Source: Erwinia sp. 198
GTDB lineage: Bacteria; Pseudomonadota; Gammaproteobacteria; Enterobacterales; Enterobacteriaceae
Length of the DNA stretch: 64,000 nucleotides
Assembly: GCF_003937915.1 (NCBI RefSeq)
Contig: NZ_RHUM01000006.1
Location: forward strand, 124,001-188,000
Direction: 5' to 3'
The notes below the pieces were generated by a model. That model was not told the origin of the DNA. It saw nothing but the letters and a program-made list of their open reading frames with translations, and searched no databases. A program made the translations under genes and the position numbers. Below are positions 18,512-29,701 of the stretch, in pieces (within the stretch, counting starts at the first letter, position 1; each line of letters opens with the position of its first letter).

Positions 18512-19369
18512 ATGAAAACCCTGGCAAGAAATCTCATCATCTTTTTCTTATTCTTTTCTTATAAGGCCTTTTCCCAACCTGATTTCTCTGAAAGTTTAAT
18601 AAAGGGTGGTGATTATTACGTAGGCGACGTTTTTGGCAAGCACGACTATGCACATCATGCTAATGCAAAAATAAAAAGCTTTTACATCATGCAAACTGAG
18701 GTTAGCTACGCACTTTATCAACGGATCTATGCGTGGGGGCAGAATAATAACTATGTGTTTAACCCCGGCTGCAACGGCGCTATTTATGAGGATTGTCACG
18801 AGCCTGATTACGAACAGGGAAAGCATCCGGTAACCAATATCGAATGGGGGGATGCCGTTGTCTTTGCCAATGCGTTAAGCAGATTAAAGCATTTGCGACC
18901 CGTCTATTTAACCAACAAAGGGGCTATTGTCCGTGATGTTGAAGAGACTGACAGCCTGCATGAGGATAGTCATGCAGACGGTTATCGCTTGCCCGATATC
19001 AATGAATGGCAGGTGGCCGCACGAGGTGGAGAAAAGGCAGTTGCCAAAGGTCGCTATGGCAATCGTTTTTCTGGTAGTGACAGAGCTGACAACGTTGCCT
19101 GGTACCCACCGTTTAACACCAGGATTTTTGGCACGGCAAAACCAGGATCGTTAAAACCGAATGATGCGGGTATTTATGATATGAGCGGTAACGTCTATGA
19201 ATGGATAAACGACAAAAGCGAGACGGAAGGCGTTACCATGCACTATTTCTGTGGAGGAAGCTATATTGCTCATTCCGCCTCACTGGCGAGCTGTGACAAT
19301 CATAGTGCAAAATTCGTCATGTCCGATATTGGCTTTCGGCTGGTCAGGAACGCCGTCGATGAAAAATAA
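18512..19369 (+). CDS. Exported SUMF1/formylglycine-generating-enzyme-fold protein
   Basis: A 285-residue protein with a clear signal peptide (MKTLARNLIIFFLFFSYKAFSQ). It belongs to the FGE-sulfatase/SUMF1 fold: the GGDYYVGD start, MQTEVSYALYQRI, HPVTNIEWGDAVVFANALS, GYRLPDINEWQVAARGG, NDAGIYDMSGNVYEW, and FCGGSYIAHSAS...SDIGFRLVR at the end. In true FGE two cysteines follow the GGS motif; here only one Cys (SLASCDNH) is present, so formylglycine formation is doubtful and a PvdO-like or binding role is possible. The ATG at 18512 is chosen because it gives the signal peptide; an ATG at 18410 would add 34 residues. It overlaps the next gene by 11 bases. Confidence 0.8.
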   Translation: MKTLARNLIIFFLFFSYKAFSQPDFSESLIKGGDYYVGDVFGKHDYAHHANAKIKSFYIMQTEVSYALYQRIYAWGQNNNYVFNPGCNGAIYEDCHEPDYEQGKHPVTNIEWGDAVVFANALSRLKHLRPVYLTNKGAIVRDVEETDSLHEDSHADGYRLPDINEWQVAARGGEKAVAKGRYGNRFSGSDRADNVAWYPPFNTRIFGTAKPGSLKPNDAGIYDMSGNVYEWINDKSETEGVTMHYFCGGSYIAHSASLASCDNHSAKFVMSDIGFRLVRNAVDEK

Positions 19370-19898
19370 ATTATTACTTGCAGGGCTGCTCTTTTCGGGG
19401 TTTTCCAGCGCCCGGCCTGAATACGTCTCTTTACACAACGGGCAGAACGTTATTGACATCAACTCCGATGGCCGGAAAGATATTTTGTTTATCGCGGATT
19501 ATGACAACAACACGTCTCATCCCAGCCAGACGATGAACGTATTTATAAAAAATAAACAGGGTGGTTACAATAGCGTTCCCTGCCCGCAGGCCAGCGGTTT
19601 TACATGGGCCGATATCAGGCTTTCCGCCTCTGGTGTTAAAATATACGATTACAGATTGCTCGTTTACCAAAAAGGATATTCTGTAGTTAGCGCTGAAAAG
19701 TTTGCTACTGATAATGATGGCGGCGACGTATTGAACTCAGGCCCTGTCAGGATAAATCGCTATGTTATGACAGAAGGGGAAAACGATCCGGGAATGCCTG
19801 CTTTTCAATGGAGCCTGGCGGGAAGCTACATCACCAAAGAAAAATTCAACGACGTGAGCGACGCGCTTAAAAATATTAATATGGATGATTTTAAATGA
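19359..19898 (+). CDS. Exported CarG/CpmJ-like protein
   Basis: A 179-residue protein with an N-terminal signal sequence (MKNKLLLAGLLFSGFSSA) and a segment VIDINSDGRKDILFIADYDNN that looks like a calcium-binding FG-GAP/VCBS-type loop. From memory it resembles CarG-type carbapenem self-resistance proteins and their many orphan relatives in enterobacteria; this needs a search. The start ATG lies inside the end of the SUMF1-like gene, and its stop overlaps the next start (ATGA), so all three are coupled. Probable periplasmic location. No carbapenem synthesis genes are present here. Confidence 0.6.
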   Translation: MKNKLLLAGLLFSGFSSARPEYVSLHNGQNVIDINSDGRKDILFIADYDNNTSHPSQTMNVFIKNKQGGYNSVPCPQASGFTWADIRLSASGVKIYDYRLLVYQKGYSVVSAEKFATDNDGGDVLNSGPVRINRYVMTEGENDPGMPAFQWSLAGSYITKEKFNDVSDALKNINMDDFK

Positions 19899-20455
19899 AA
19901 GCAATTATCATGCTGGCGGCAGCGCTGTTTACTGTATCTTGTCATGCCGGTAGCGATGGTGTGAATGATAAGAACTATAAAGCGGCGATACAGCAGGCAT
20001 TAGATCTCCAGCCACCGCTTTGCCTTGGCGAGAAAACCTGGCCAGCCGTTACGAATACGCAGGGCTATAGCTGGATAAATGCAAAAATGGAGGCGTTAAA
20101 AGAGGCCGGCCTGATAACTAAAAAAAGCGCTGGCGGAAAAATAGACTGGCGGTTGACCACGTACGGCCAAAAAGCTTTCAACCAATCCGGTGATTTTTGC
20201 TACGGTAATTTTAAAGTCAGTAAGATAACCGATCTCAATCATCATGATGATGGCACGGTGGCCGTCGACTTTACCTATAAGATAACCGCTTTACCGGCAT
20301 GGGCTAAGAACAAAGCCGTCAGAGTGGCCTATACCGATCTGGATAATGACCTTATGGGGATCGGCCATGCCAGATATGAAATCATTTTCCGAAAAGAGCG
20401 TTCAGGCAAGCTGGTGGTGCTTTCTCCGCCTTCGCAGCTCGATCTACTTTACTGA
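19895..20455 (+). CDS. Exported CpmK-like protein of unknown function
   Basis: A 186-residue protein with the signal sequence MKAIIMLAAALFTVSCHAG; cleavage may be after CHA, or the Cys may be lipidated, though the lipobox (TVSC) is weak. The body has WPAVTNTQGYSWINAKMEALKEAGLI, a short winged-helix-like stretch, and a C-terminal beta-rich part. It resembles proteins annotated CpmK in Photorhabdus and relatives; the name carries no proven function. It is the last gene of the coupled trio. The region is richer in AT than the flanking acnB and yacL genes, suggesting gain by transfer. Confidence 0.55.
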   Translation: MKAIIMLAAALFTVSCHAGSDGVNDKNYKAAIQQALDLQPPLCLGEKTWPAVTNTQGYSWINAKMEALKEAGLITKKSAGGKIDWRLTTYGQKAFNQSGDFCYGNFKVSKITDLNHHDDGTVAVDFTYKITALPAWAKNKAVRVAYTDLDNDLMGIGHARYEIIFRKERSGKLVVLSPPSQLDLLY

Positions 20456-20736
20456 AGCTAATTAATCCAGCGTTTTTAGCCTTTCTCTGTATGCCGAACG
20501 GCCCAAAATTTAATGTATATGCGTTATAACGGGTTTATCTTAGGTTCCCGAACAGAGCCGCCCGAGCGCATGGCCGTACGCCTGCCGTTTTTGCGAGATC
20601 GCTGTTTCATTTCTTCTCTCTTTCCTTTTCTTTGGTCCTTATGCTGCGATAATAGAAAGGTTAACCCGTTTACAGGAGCGGGCCGGCCCAGGCGGCAGAT
20701 TGAGGCCGCGGCCCGGTAAGGTCAGAGGAAAGCAGT

Positions 20737-21099
20737 ATGGAATATGAATTTTTACGCGACGTTACCGGCACGGTAAAAGTACGCATGTCGATGGGGCACG
20801 AAGCTATCGGTCACTGGTTTAACGAAGAGGCGGCGGACAATTTGGCGCTGCTGGACGAGGTTGAAGCCGCCGTTGCCGATGTCAAAGGCAGCGAGCGCCA
20901 GTGGCAGCGCGTTGGCCGCGAATATACGATTTGGCTGGATGAAGAAGAAGTGATCGTGCGCGCCAATCTGCTCAGTATTGAAGGCGACGAAATGGAAGAG
21001 GGCATGAGCTATTACGATGAAGAGAGCCTGTGCTTTTGCGGCGTTGAGGATTTTCTGGCGGTGATCGCCGCTTACCGCCGTTTTCTTCAGGGGCGTTAA
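20737..21099 (+). CDS. yacL: UPF0231 family protein YacL
   Basis: A 120-residue cytoplasmic protein with the same length and pattern as E. coli Yac[54 protein letters not shown] and [23 protein letters not shown]. Function unknown. It marks the return to the conserved backbone after the trio; in E. coli it directly follows acnB. AGAGGAAAG precedes the start. Confidence 0.93.
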   Translation: MEYEFLRDVTGTVKVRMSMGHEAIGHWFNEEAADNLALLDEVEAAVADVKGSERQWQRVGREYTIWLDEEEVIVRANLLSIEGDEMEEGMSYYDEESLCFCGVEDFLAVIAAYRRFLQGR

Positions 21100-21221
21100 A
21101 TCGCTTTCTTTGACATTTTTTAATCAATCTGGATGCTTTTATCTGCGATCCTGATCGTTTTTATTCACTTTTGGTTCATTAGAATCAAACGGGGATAACC
21201 TTAAAACGAGGCAGGACGCTG

Positions 21222-22169
21222 ATGAAACTGAAAAAGATGATTGAAAAAGTCCCCGGCGGCATGATGGTCGTGCCGCTGGTGGCCGGAACCGCCATCAATA
21301 CCTTCGCACCACAGCTGCTGGAAATCGGCGGCTTCACCACGGCCCTGTTTAAACAGGGCGCCGCGCCGCTTATAGGCGCGTTCTTAATCTGCATGGGAGC
21401 CGGCATCGGTTTTGGCGCGGCGCCTCGCGCCATTCTTCAGGGCAGCAGCATTACGCTGGTTAAGCTGCTTGTTGCGGTGGCGCTTGGGTTTGCTGTCGAT
21501 AAATTCGTGGGGACGGAAGGTATTTGCGGGCTGAGCGGCGTAGCGATTATTGCCGCGATGAGCAATGCTAACGGCGGTCTCTATGCGGCGCTGGTCGGGG
21601 AGTTCGGCAGCGAAAGCGATATTGGCGCGATCCCGCTGATGACGTTGAGCGATGGCCCCTTTTTCACGCTGATTGCGTTGGGCGCGGCCGGAATGGCTGC
21701 GGTCCCGCTGATGGCGCTGGTTGCCGTCATTGTGCCGCTGCTGGTCGGCATGATGCTGGGAAATCTTGATGCCGATATGCGTCAGTTTCTTACCGCTGGC
21801 GGGCCGCTGCTGATCCCCTTCTTCGCTTTTGCGCTGGGCACGGGGATCGATCTGGCGATGCTGATTGAAGGCGGCCTCGCCGGCGTTGCGCTGGGCCTGC
21901 TGACCACCTTTTTCGGCGGCTTTTTTAACGTTCGAATCGATCGCCTCGTTGGCGGAACGGGAGTAGCCGGCGCGGCGGCCTCAAGTACGGCGGGGAACGC
22001 GGTCGCCACGCCGCTGGCGATTGCGCAAGCCGATCCCTCTCTTTTTCACGTGGCTTCCGCCGCTACGCCGCTGATTGCCGCTTCTGTGATCGCGACGGCC
22101 ATTTTTACCCCACTGTTTACCTCCTGGATAGCCAGGCAGAACGTTACTGCTCAAAAGGCGGAGCAATAG
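21222..22169 (+). CDS. kdgT: 2-keto-3-deoxygluconate permease family transporter
   Basis: A 315-residue inner-membrane protein of the KdgT family, about 10 hydrophobic segments. MIEKVPGGMMVVPLVAGTAINTFAP, AAMSNANGGLYAALVGEFG, LLIPFFAFALGTGIDL and GTGVAGAAASSTAGNAVATP match the family signatures. Characterised KdgT is a proton symporter for 2-keto-3-deoxygluconate, a pectin breakdown product. It is distinct enough from E. coli KdgT that a related keto-deoxy acid may be the substrate. It stands alone, next to a cluster that seems to handle a related keto-deoxy sugar acid. Confidence 0.85.
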   Translation: MKLKKMIEKVPGGMMVVPLVAGTAINTFAPQLLEIGGFTTALFKQGAAPLIGAFLICMGAGIGFGAAPRAILQGSSITLVKLLVAVALGFAVDKFVGTEGICGLSGVAIIAAMSNANGGLYAALVGEFGSESDIGAIPLMTLSDGPFFTLIALGAAGMAAVPLMALVAVIVPLLVGMMLGNLDADMRQFLTAGGPLLIPFFAFALGTGIDLAMLIEGGLAGVALGLLTTFFGGFFNVRIDRLVGGTGVAGAAASSTAGNAVATPLAIAQADPSLFHVASAATPLIAASVIATAIFTPLFTSWIARQNVTAQKAEQ

Positions 22170-22500
22170 TCAGCCGAGGGATACAGAGCGGGCGCACGGT
22201 TTGCCGTTAAATCTTTTGCGGCAGCAACGCAAATTTTTAAAAACAGCGGGCAATAGCGCCCGGCAGGGGTAACGACGCGGTCGCCCGCCGCCGCCTGGCC
22301 GATAGCGCTTTGTATCTCGCGTGATGATAAGGTTATTCCGTCAGGTACTGCACCGGAACCCAGGATATTCAGGAGCGCCCTGTTTTCCCCTTTCCATGCT
22401 GAATAAAAAACAGGCAGGCGCTATAGCATTTCCGATCGTCGCCATATTCCCTGAGACTAAAGGAGCTGCCGCTGGCGGCGGCTTGCCCTTAAAACCTCGG
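22170..22500. other. Intergenic region between kdgT and the SDR gene
   Basis: No convincing gene. The region lies between convergent genes. An imperfect hairpin pairs AGCGCC-CTGTTTT (22374-22386) with AAAACAG-gca-GGCGCT (about 22406-22422) and could end transcription in either direction. Confidence 0.45.
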
Positions 22501-24826
<2,326 letters not shown>

Positions 24827-24827
24827 C

Positions 24828-26243
24828 TCAGACTCCACTTTTTTGCATACGGTTGTCGGTTTTCTTCACGCTCTGACGGCTCGGGATCATATAGTCGATA
24901 GCCATGATCACCGCTGGCGTAATCAGCGCGATATACATGTTGTTAATGCCGAACGGATCGCCCAGCACAAACCAGACGGAGGTCATTACGCAGGCGCCAA
25001 TCAGCCCCCAGTTTGCGCCGCGCGCGCTTTTAAACATCGGCAGATAGAAGGCGATGATCGCCACCACGGAGATCGACAGGCGAATAGCGCGGGTAAAGAA
25101 CGACAGCTTAAGCACTTCCGGCACGAACAGCACAAAGACCAGCGGCGCAAAGCCGATTGCCAGCGACAGCCAGCGGGTCATTTTGAATTCGCGCTCCGGC
25201 GTGGGATTGCGGTACGGCACATAGAAATCTTTTACAATCAGCGACGCGATAGCCAGCGCCACGGTGCCGACGCTGACGAAGATCGACGCGACCAGCGACG
25301 TGGTGACGATCCCGGCCAGCCACGGGCTCATATCCTGCAAAAACACCGGCAGCGCATAGAGGCTGTTGATCCCGGGATGCAGATATTTCGCCGCCACGCC
25401 GATCATGGCAATAGCGATGCCGATCGGCAGGCAGAAGAAAAAGGCGACCCAGGTGGCGCGTCTGGCCGCCGCAGGGCTTTTAGTGGAGGAGATCGCCTGA
25501 ATCACAAACTGGGTGCAGAAGATCGAGCCGATGGTGCCAATCAGCCAGGCGACGATGGTGCTGGCGCCAACGTGGCCGTCCCACGTCCAGTAAAAGGAGG
25601 GCATTTTCTCTACCATCGGCGTGATACCGCCGGTCATTTTCAGCGCCACGCCAAGAATAATCAGGATGCCGACATATTTCAGCGCGCTGTGCAGCATGGT
25701 GACCCACGCCATGCCTTTCATGCCGCCAAAGGCAAAATAGAAGGTGCTGACGATAGCGGTAATAAAGGCCGCAACGGGCAGGTTAACTTTTAATACGGTG
25801 GAAATAGCCGCCGCGCCGCTGACGTAATTGCCTACGTTCACCAGCAGCAGCGCATAAATCATAATAATGGAGATAATATTCTTGGTGGTGCTGCCATACT
25901 TTTCCGCTATCGCGCCGGAAATAGTAATCTTGCCGGTATTATAGATACGCTTGACCAGCAGCAGCCCGAAAATGGGAAAGCCAATCGCCGCGCCGATGAC
26001 CGACCAGGAAGCGGCAAAGCCATCCTCAAAGGCGGCCTGCGCCGTGCCGATGGTGGATTTGGCGCCGATATATTCTGACATCAGCATAATACCCACGATA
26101 AAAGCGGGCATGGCGCGCGACCCTTCCATAAAGTCGCCGGAGCTTTTACTTCTTAAGCGGTAAGTCAGCCAGGTGGTAAATAAAATATAGGCGACCACCA
26201 TACAGATAATAATCAACGTGCCTTCAGTAGAAAACGCTTTCAT
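24828..26243 (-). CDS. Sodium:solute symporter (SSS family)
   Basis: A 471-residue inner-membrane symporter with about 13 helices and the LeuT-like SSS pattern: DFMEGSRAMPAFIVGIMLMSEYIGAKSTIGTAQAAFEDGF, FAFGGMKGMAWVTMLHSALKYVG and the long AIRLSISVVAI end. Some members of the family carry sialic acids (SiaT), others proline, sugars or carboxylates. It is directly followed (1-base gap) by the sialidase-fold gene, so it probably imports the glycoside or sugar acid used by this operon. Confidence 0.88.
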   Translation of the reverse strand: MKAFSTEGTLIIICMVVAYILFTTWLTYRLRSKSSGDFMEGSRAMPAFIVGIMLMSEYIGAKSTIGTAQAAFEDGFAASWSVIGAAIGFPIFGLLLVKRIYNTGKITISGAIAEKYGSTTKNIISIIMIYALLLVNVGNYVSGAAAISTVLKVNLPVAAFITAIVSTFYFAFGGMKGMAWVTMLHSALKYVGILIILGVALKMTGGITPMVEKMPSFYWTWDGHVGASTIVAWLIGTIGSIFCTQFVIQAISSTKSPAAARRATWVAFFFCLPIGIAIAMIGVAAKYLHPGINSLYALPVFLQDMSPWLAGIVTTSLVASIFVSVGTVALAIASLIVKDFYVPYRNPTPEREFKMTRWLSLAIGFAPLVFVLFVPEVLKLSFFTRAIRLSISVVAIIAFYLPMFKSARGANWGLIGACVMTSVWFVLGDPFGINNMYIALITPAVIMAIDYMIPSRQSVKKTDNRMQKSGV

Positions 26244-26369
26244 TGTGATGCCTCACTATGAGCAGACGCGTCGGCCTTGCGGCTCTTTTCACGCCTTTGT
26301 AGGGTTAAGCGCCGAAAGCGCTGGAGGTAGATCCCCGTACGGCCTGCATACTGTCGCACGGGCTGAAAA

Positions 26370-27686
26370 TTATGTCCGACTCGCTACTGCCTGGGGCGAC
26401 GAGGCGGGCTCTTCGTCGTTAATTGGTTCAACTTTACCCATCAAAAACAGGTAGTTAAGGATGCCAATCATCACCAGCGCGGCGGAGAACACCAGCGCCC
26501 AGGTAAAAGATCCGGTCGCGGCGACGATAGCGCCGGTCACAATTGGCCCGATAGCGCCGCCCATATTGGAAACGGTGTTCTGCAAGCCGGCCACGATAGA
26601 GACGCTGTTTTTCGGTGCGACGTCGCCGGGCAGCGCCCAAACCTGCGAGGCGGCTACCGTGGTGCCGGACTTCGCCACGCAGAGCAGAAACACGGTCATA
26701 AACACGCAATCGGTAAAGGGCGCAAAGCCGATGCAGAGCGCCATCAGCAGGCCGACAGTCAGGAAAAGCTTGCGGGTGGCGGTCAGTGACAGCACCTTCT
26801 TATGCACCAGCCGATCGGAAGCCCAGCCCGCTGCCACTTCGATAATCATGCCGCACAGCAGCGGCAGGGCGGCGATCATCCCCATCTTGATAAAATCCAT
26901 GCCTTTCTCTTTCACCAGATAAGTGGGCAGCCAGGTGATAAAGAAATAGGAGGTGTAGTTGATGGTGAAAAAACCGATGCACATGGCCCAGATGTTGCGG
27001 TAGCGCAGCAGCTTGTACCACTTCATCGGGCGAACGTTTTTATCGCCGTGCTTACGGGCTTGGCCGTCGCGGATCAGGCTGATTTCCTGAGCGCTGATAG
27101 CTTTGTGCTCTTCCGGGTTCTCCGCATAGATAAAATACCAGGCGATCACCCACAGCAGCCCGACCGCGCCGATAATCAGAAAGGTCAGGCGCCAGTTGAA
27201 CAGATAGATCATCCAGACGATCAGCGGCATCGCCACGGCGCCGCCGAATTTAGAGGCGCTGTCGAACAGGCCAGAGACGGTGGCGCGCTCTTTATCCGGG
27301 AACCAGCGCGCCGTAATGCCCGCATTGCTGGGATAGGCGGCCGCTTCGCCGACGCCTAACGCCAGGCGTAGCGCCAGTAGCGATTTAAAGCCGGTCGCCA
27401 ACCCCATCATGGAGGTAGCGATGGACCACCAGGCAACGGCCAGCCCCAGCCCTTTTTTCTGTCCGAAGCGGTCGGCAAACCAGCCCGCCGGGATCTGCAA
27501 CAGCGAATAGGACCAGAAGAACGCCGCCATAATAAAGCCCATCAGTTCGGGGCTGAGCTTCAGCTCGTCGATCAGGTGCGGTGCGGCGGCCGACAGCACG
27601 GTGCGGTCGATATAGTTAATGGCGATAGCCAGCCACATCAGGCCAGCGATCCACCAGCGGATACGGGTTGGGTTTGCAGTTTTCAT
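26370..27686 (-). CDS. MFS transporter, anion:cation symporter family (hexuronate/aldarate type)
   Basis: A 438-residue, 12-helix MFS protein. INYIDRTVLSAAAPHLIDELKLSPELMGFIMAAFFWSYSLLQIPAGWFADRFGQKKGL and GVGEAAAYPSNAGITARWFPDKERATVSGLFDSASKFGGA are the family hallmarks shared with GudP, GarP, ExuT and DgoT, which carry aldarates, hexuronates or galactonate. The presence of a second transporter in the operon suggests two related acid substrates, for example a free acid and its glycoside. ATG at 27686 with AGGACG upstream. Confidence 0.9.
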   Translation of the reverse strand: MKTANPTRIRWWIAGLMWLAIAINYIDRTVLSAAAPHLIDELKLSPELMGFIMAAFFWSYSLLQIPAGWFADRFGQKKGLGLAVAWWSIATSMMGLATGFKSLLALRLALGVGEAAAYPSNAGITARWFPDKERATVSGLFDSASKFGGAVAMPLIVWMIYLFNWRLTFLIIGAVGLLWVIAWYFIYAENPEEHKAISAQEISLIRDGQARKHGDKNVRPMKWYKLLRYRNIWAMCIGFFTINYTSYFFITWLPTYLVKEKGMDFIKMGMIAALPLLCGMIIEVAAGWASDRLVHKKVLSLTATRKLFLTVGLLMALCIGFAPFTDCVFMTVFLLCVAKSGTTVAASQVWALPGDVAPKNSVSIVAGLQNTVSNMGGAIGPIVTGAIVAATGSFTWALVFSAALVMIGILNYLFLMGKVEPINDEEPASSPQAVASRT

Positions 27687-27767
27687 CGTCCTGGCTCGGT
27701 CAGAGGTTAGTGGCCGACTCGACGGTCGGCTTTTTAAGTCGGGACGGAAACGGCGTCCCGCGTTTGA

Positions 27768-28709
27768 CTACAGGGCATTTACCGGCCGCTGCTGTTGTTT
27801 AACGCACTGAATAATTTGCTGAACGCAGCGCTCGCCGATGGCGCTGATAGCGCCGTCGGTATAGCCAGCAATATGCGAGGTCGGCATAAAATTAGGCAGT
27901 GAAAACAGCGGATGGTGTTCCAGCGGCTCGTGGTCGAATACGTCTGCGGCGGCACCGGCAATCAGGTTGTCGGCCAGCGCGTGATACAGATCGCTTTCGT
28001 TCACCACGCCGCCGCGTGAGACGTTAATTAAAAAAGCGGACTGCTTCATGCTGCGGATGCGCGCGGCATCAAACAGGCTATGAGTCTCTGCGGTCAGCGG
28101 TGTGTGCAGCGTAATAAAGTCGCTTTGTTCGGTCAGCTCATCCAGAGAAACGAACCGGATATTATGTTCGGCGGCAAATTTCTCGTCGGGATAGTAGTCA
28201 AAAGCCAGCACGCGCATATTGAAGCCGCTGGCGCGCAGCGCGACCTGCTTGCCGATATTGCCCAGGCCGACAATGCCCAGCGTTTTGCCATAGACGTCGG
28301 TGGCGAAAATACGCGGCCAGTTTCCGGCGCGCGTTTCCGTCACCGCCTGCGTCACCTGACGGGCAGCGTTGAGGATCAGCGCAAAGGCGAAGTCCGCCAC
28401 GGCATGCTTGTTGGCGTCCGGCACGTTGGTAACGGTCACGCCGCGCGCCTTAGCTGCATTGAGATCGATATTGTCCACGCCGACGCCGTGCTTGCAGACA
28501 ATTTTCAGCTGCGGCGCCAGCGCCAGCAGCGCGTCGTCGACCTCGGTAAAGGCCACGATCATCGCCACCGTATCGGCCAGATGCGGCATCAGCGCGTCCA
28601 GCGACGCGTCGGCGGGCAGCGTTATCAGCTCAAAACCCTGCGCCTTCAGCGTGGCGATGGGCTGCGCGTCATATTTGGCAAACGAGGGCGAGGTACAGAT
28701 CACTTTCAT
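27768..28709 (-). CDS. D-isomer-specific 2-hydroxyacid dehydrogenase
   Basis: A 313-residue NAD(P)-dependent dehydrogenase with the phosphoglycerate-dehydrogenase fold. Nucleotide motif GLGNIGKQ, catalytic Arg in NVSRGGVV, Glu in DVFDHEPL and His in TSHIAGYT are all present. Start set at ATG 28709 (MKVICTS), preceded by AGGACA; the longer frame upstream has no ribosome site. It would reduce a 2-keto acid or oxidise a 2-hydroxy acid of the pathway. Confidence 0.88.
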   Translation of the reverse strand: MKVICTSPSFAKYDAQPIATLKAQGFELITLPADASLDALMPHLADTVAMIVAFTEVDDALLALAPQLKIVCKHGVGVDNIDLNAAKARGVTVTNVPDANKHAVADFAFALILNAARQVTQAVTETRAGNWPRIFATDVYGKTLGIVGLGNIGKQVALRASGFNMRVLAFDYYPDEKFAAEHNIRFVSLDELTEQSDFITLHTPLTAETHSLFDAARIRSMKQSAFLINVSRGGVVNESDLYHALADNLIAGAAADVFDHEPLEHHPLFSLPNFMPTSHIAGYTDGAISAIGERCVQQIIQCVKQQQRPVNAL

Positions 28710-28801
28710 TTTGCTTGTCCTGGTCGAAGAGCGGGCGCGCCGCAAAATAAAGGGTCGACGAAGCGGGGCGCGGTCATTTTAGCCGCGTCGCCACGGTCGG
28801 G

Positions 28802-29683
28802 TTACCGGGTGTACTGATTAACGATCTGGCGAATACGCTGCTCTTCTTCGGCGCTGAAGCGCACGGCATAGCGGCTTTCGCCCACGCCATAGCCCATCAG
28901 CGCCACGGCTTTTTTCACCGCCGCTGGCGAGAAGGCGACGTTGTAAAGGTCGGTGCGCAGGCCGGTCACGTTTTCCTGCGCGCGGCGCGAGCCTTCGATA
29001 TCGCCGTCGTTAAAACGCGCCCAAATGGCGTTGATTTCTTTCGGCGCGACGTTGGCCAGCCCGGAGATGCAGGCGGAGCAGCCGTCAACAAAGCCCTGAT
29101 GGATCAGTGAATCCGGGCCGTTCAGCACGCTGAAATTTTCCGCGCCCTGCGCCGCCTGCAAAAAGCCGCTCAGGCTCTCATAGCTGCCCGCGCTGTCTTT
29201 GATGCCAACGATATTGGGATGCGCGGCCAGTTTGCGCACCGTCTCCGGCTGGAGCGTATTGCCGGTGCGGGCCGGAATGTTATACAGAAAGACCGGCACC
29301 TCCAGCGCGTCGGCGACCGCCTCGTAATGGGCGATCAGCTCCTCCTGCTTTAGCGGCACAAAGTAAGGTGTGATAACCGAAACGGCATCCACGCCCATTC
29401 TGGCGACCTGCTTGCCCAGGCGAATGGTTTCGCGGGTGGAGATTTCGCCCACGTGCGCCACCAGCGGCGCTTTGCCCGCGACTTCCTCCACGCAGGTGGC
29501 GGTGACCGCCAGCTTTTCCTGTTCGTTCAGCACAAAAAACTCGCCGTTGGTGCCGCCGCAAAAAATACCGTTGCCAGCGGCAAGCTGGCGCTGGATCTGC
29601 TGGCGCATCGCCTGCTCGCAGTAGTCGCCGTCAGCGGTAAAAGGGGTGACGATAGCGGTCAGTACGCCGGTGACTATGTTCAT
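28802..29683 (-). CDS. DapA/NanA-superfamily aldolase
   Basis: A 293-residue class I TIM-barrel lyase. Schiff-base Lys162 in GIKDSAGS, Tyr134 in FLYNIPARTGN and the GGTNGEFF loop (in place of the GTTGE of DapA) are visible. The family includes dihydrodipicolinate synthase, sialic-acid lyase and 2-keto-3-deoxy acid aldolases. In this operon a retro-aldol role, splitting a 2-keto-3-deoxy acid to pyruvate and an aldehyde, is more likely than lysine synthesis. It lies 18 bases after the Fe-ADH gene on the same transcript. Confidence 0.85.
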   Translation of the reverse strand: MNIVTGVLTAIVTPFTADGDYCEQAMRQQIQRQLAAGNGIFCGGTNGEFFVLNEQEKLAVTATCVEEVAGKAPLVAHVGEISTRETIRLGKQVARMGVDAVSVITPYFVPLKQEELIAHYEAVADALEVPVFLYNIPARTGNTLQPETVRKLAAHPNIVGIKDSAGSYESLSGFLQAAQGAENFSVLNGPDSLIHQGFVDGCSACISGLANVAPKEINAIWARFNDGDIEGSRRAQENVTGLRTDLYNVAFSPAAVKKAVALMGYGVGESRYAVRFSAEEEQRIRQIVNQYTR

Positions 29684-29701
29684 CAGGGCCTCATTATTCG
29701 G

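Noticed and set aside
20513-20719. 68-codon frame before yacL
   Set aside because: No ribosome site or family; composition fits untranslated DNA.
28802-29683. Reading the DapA-superfamily gene as the lysine-synthesis dapA
   Set aside because: It lies in a sugar-acid operon, and the GGTNGEFF loop differs from the GTTGE of biosynthetic DapA.
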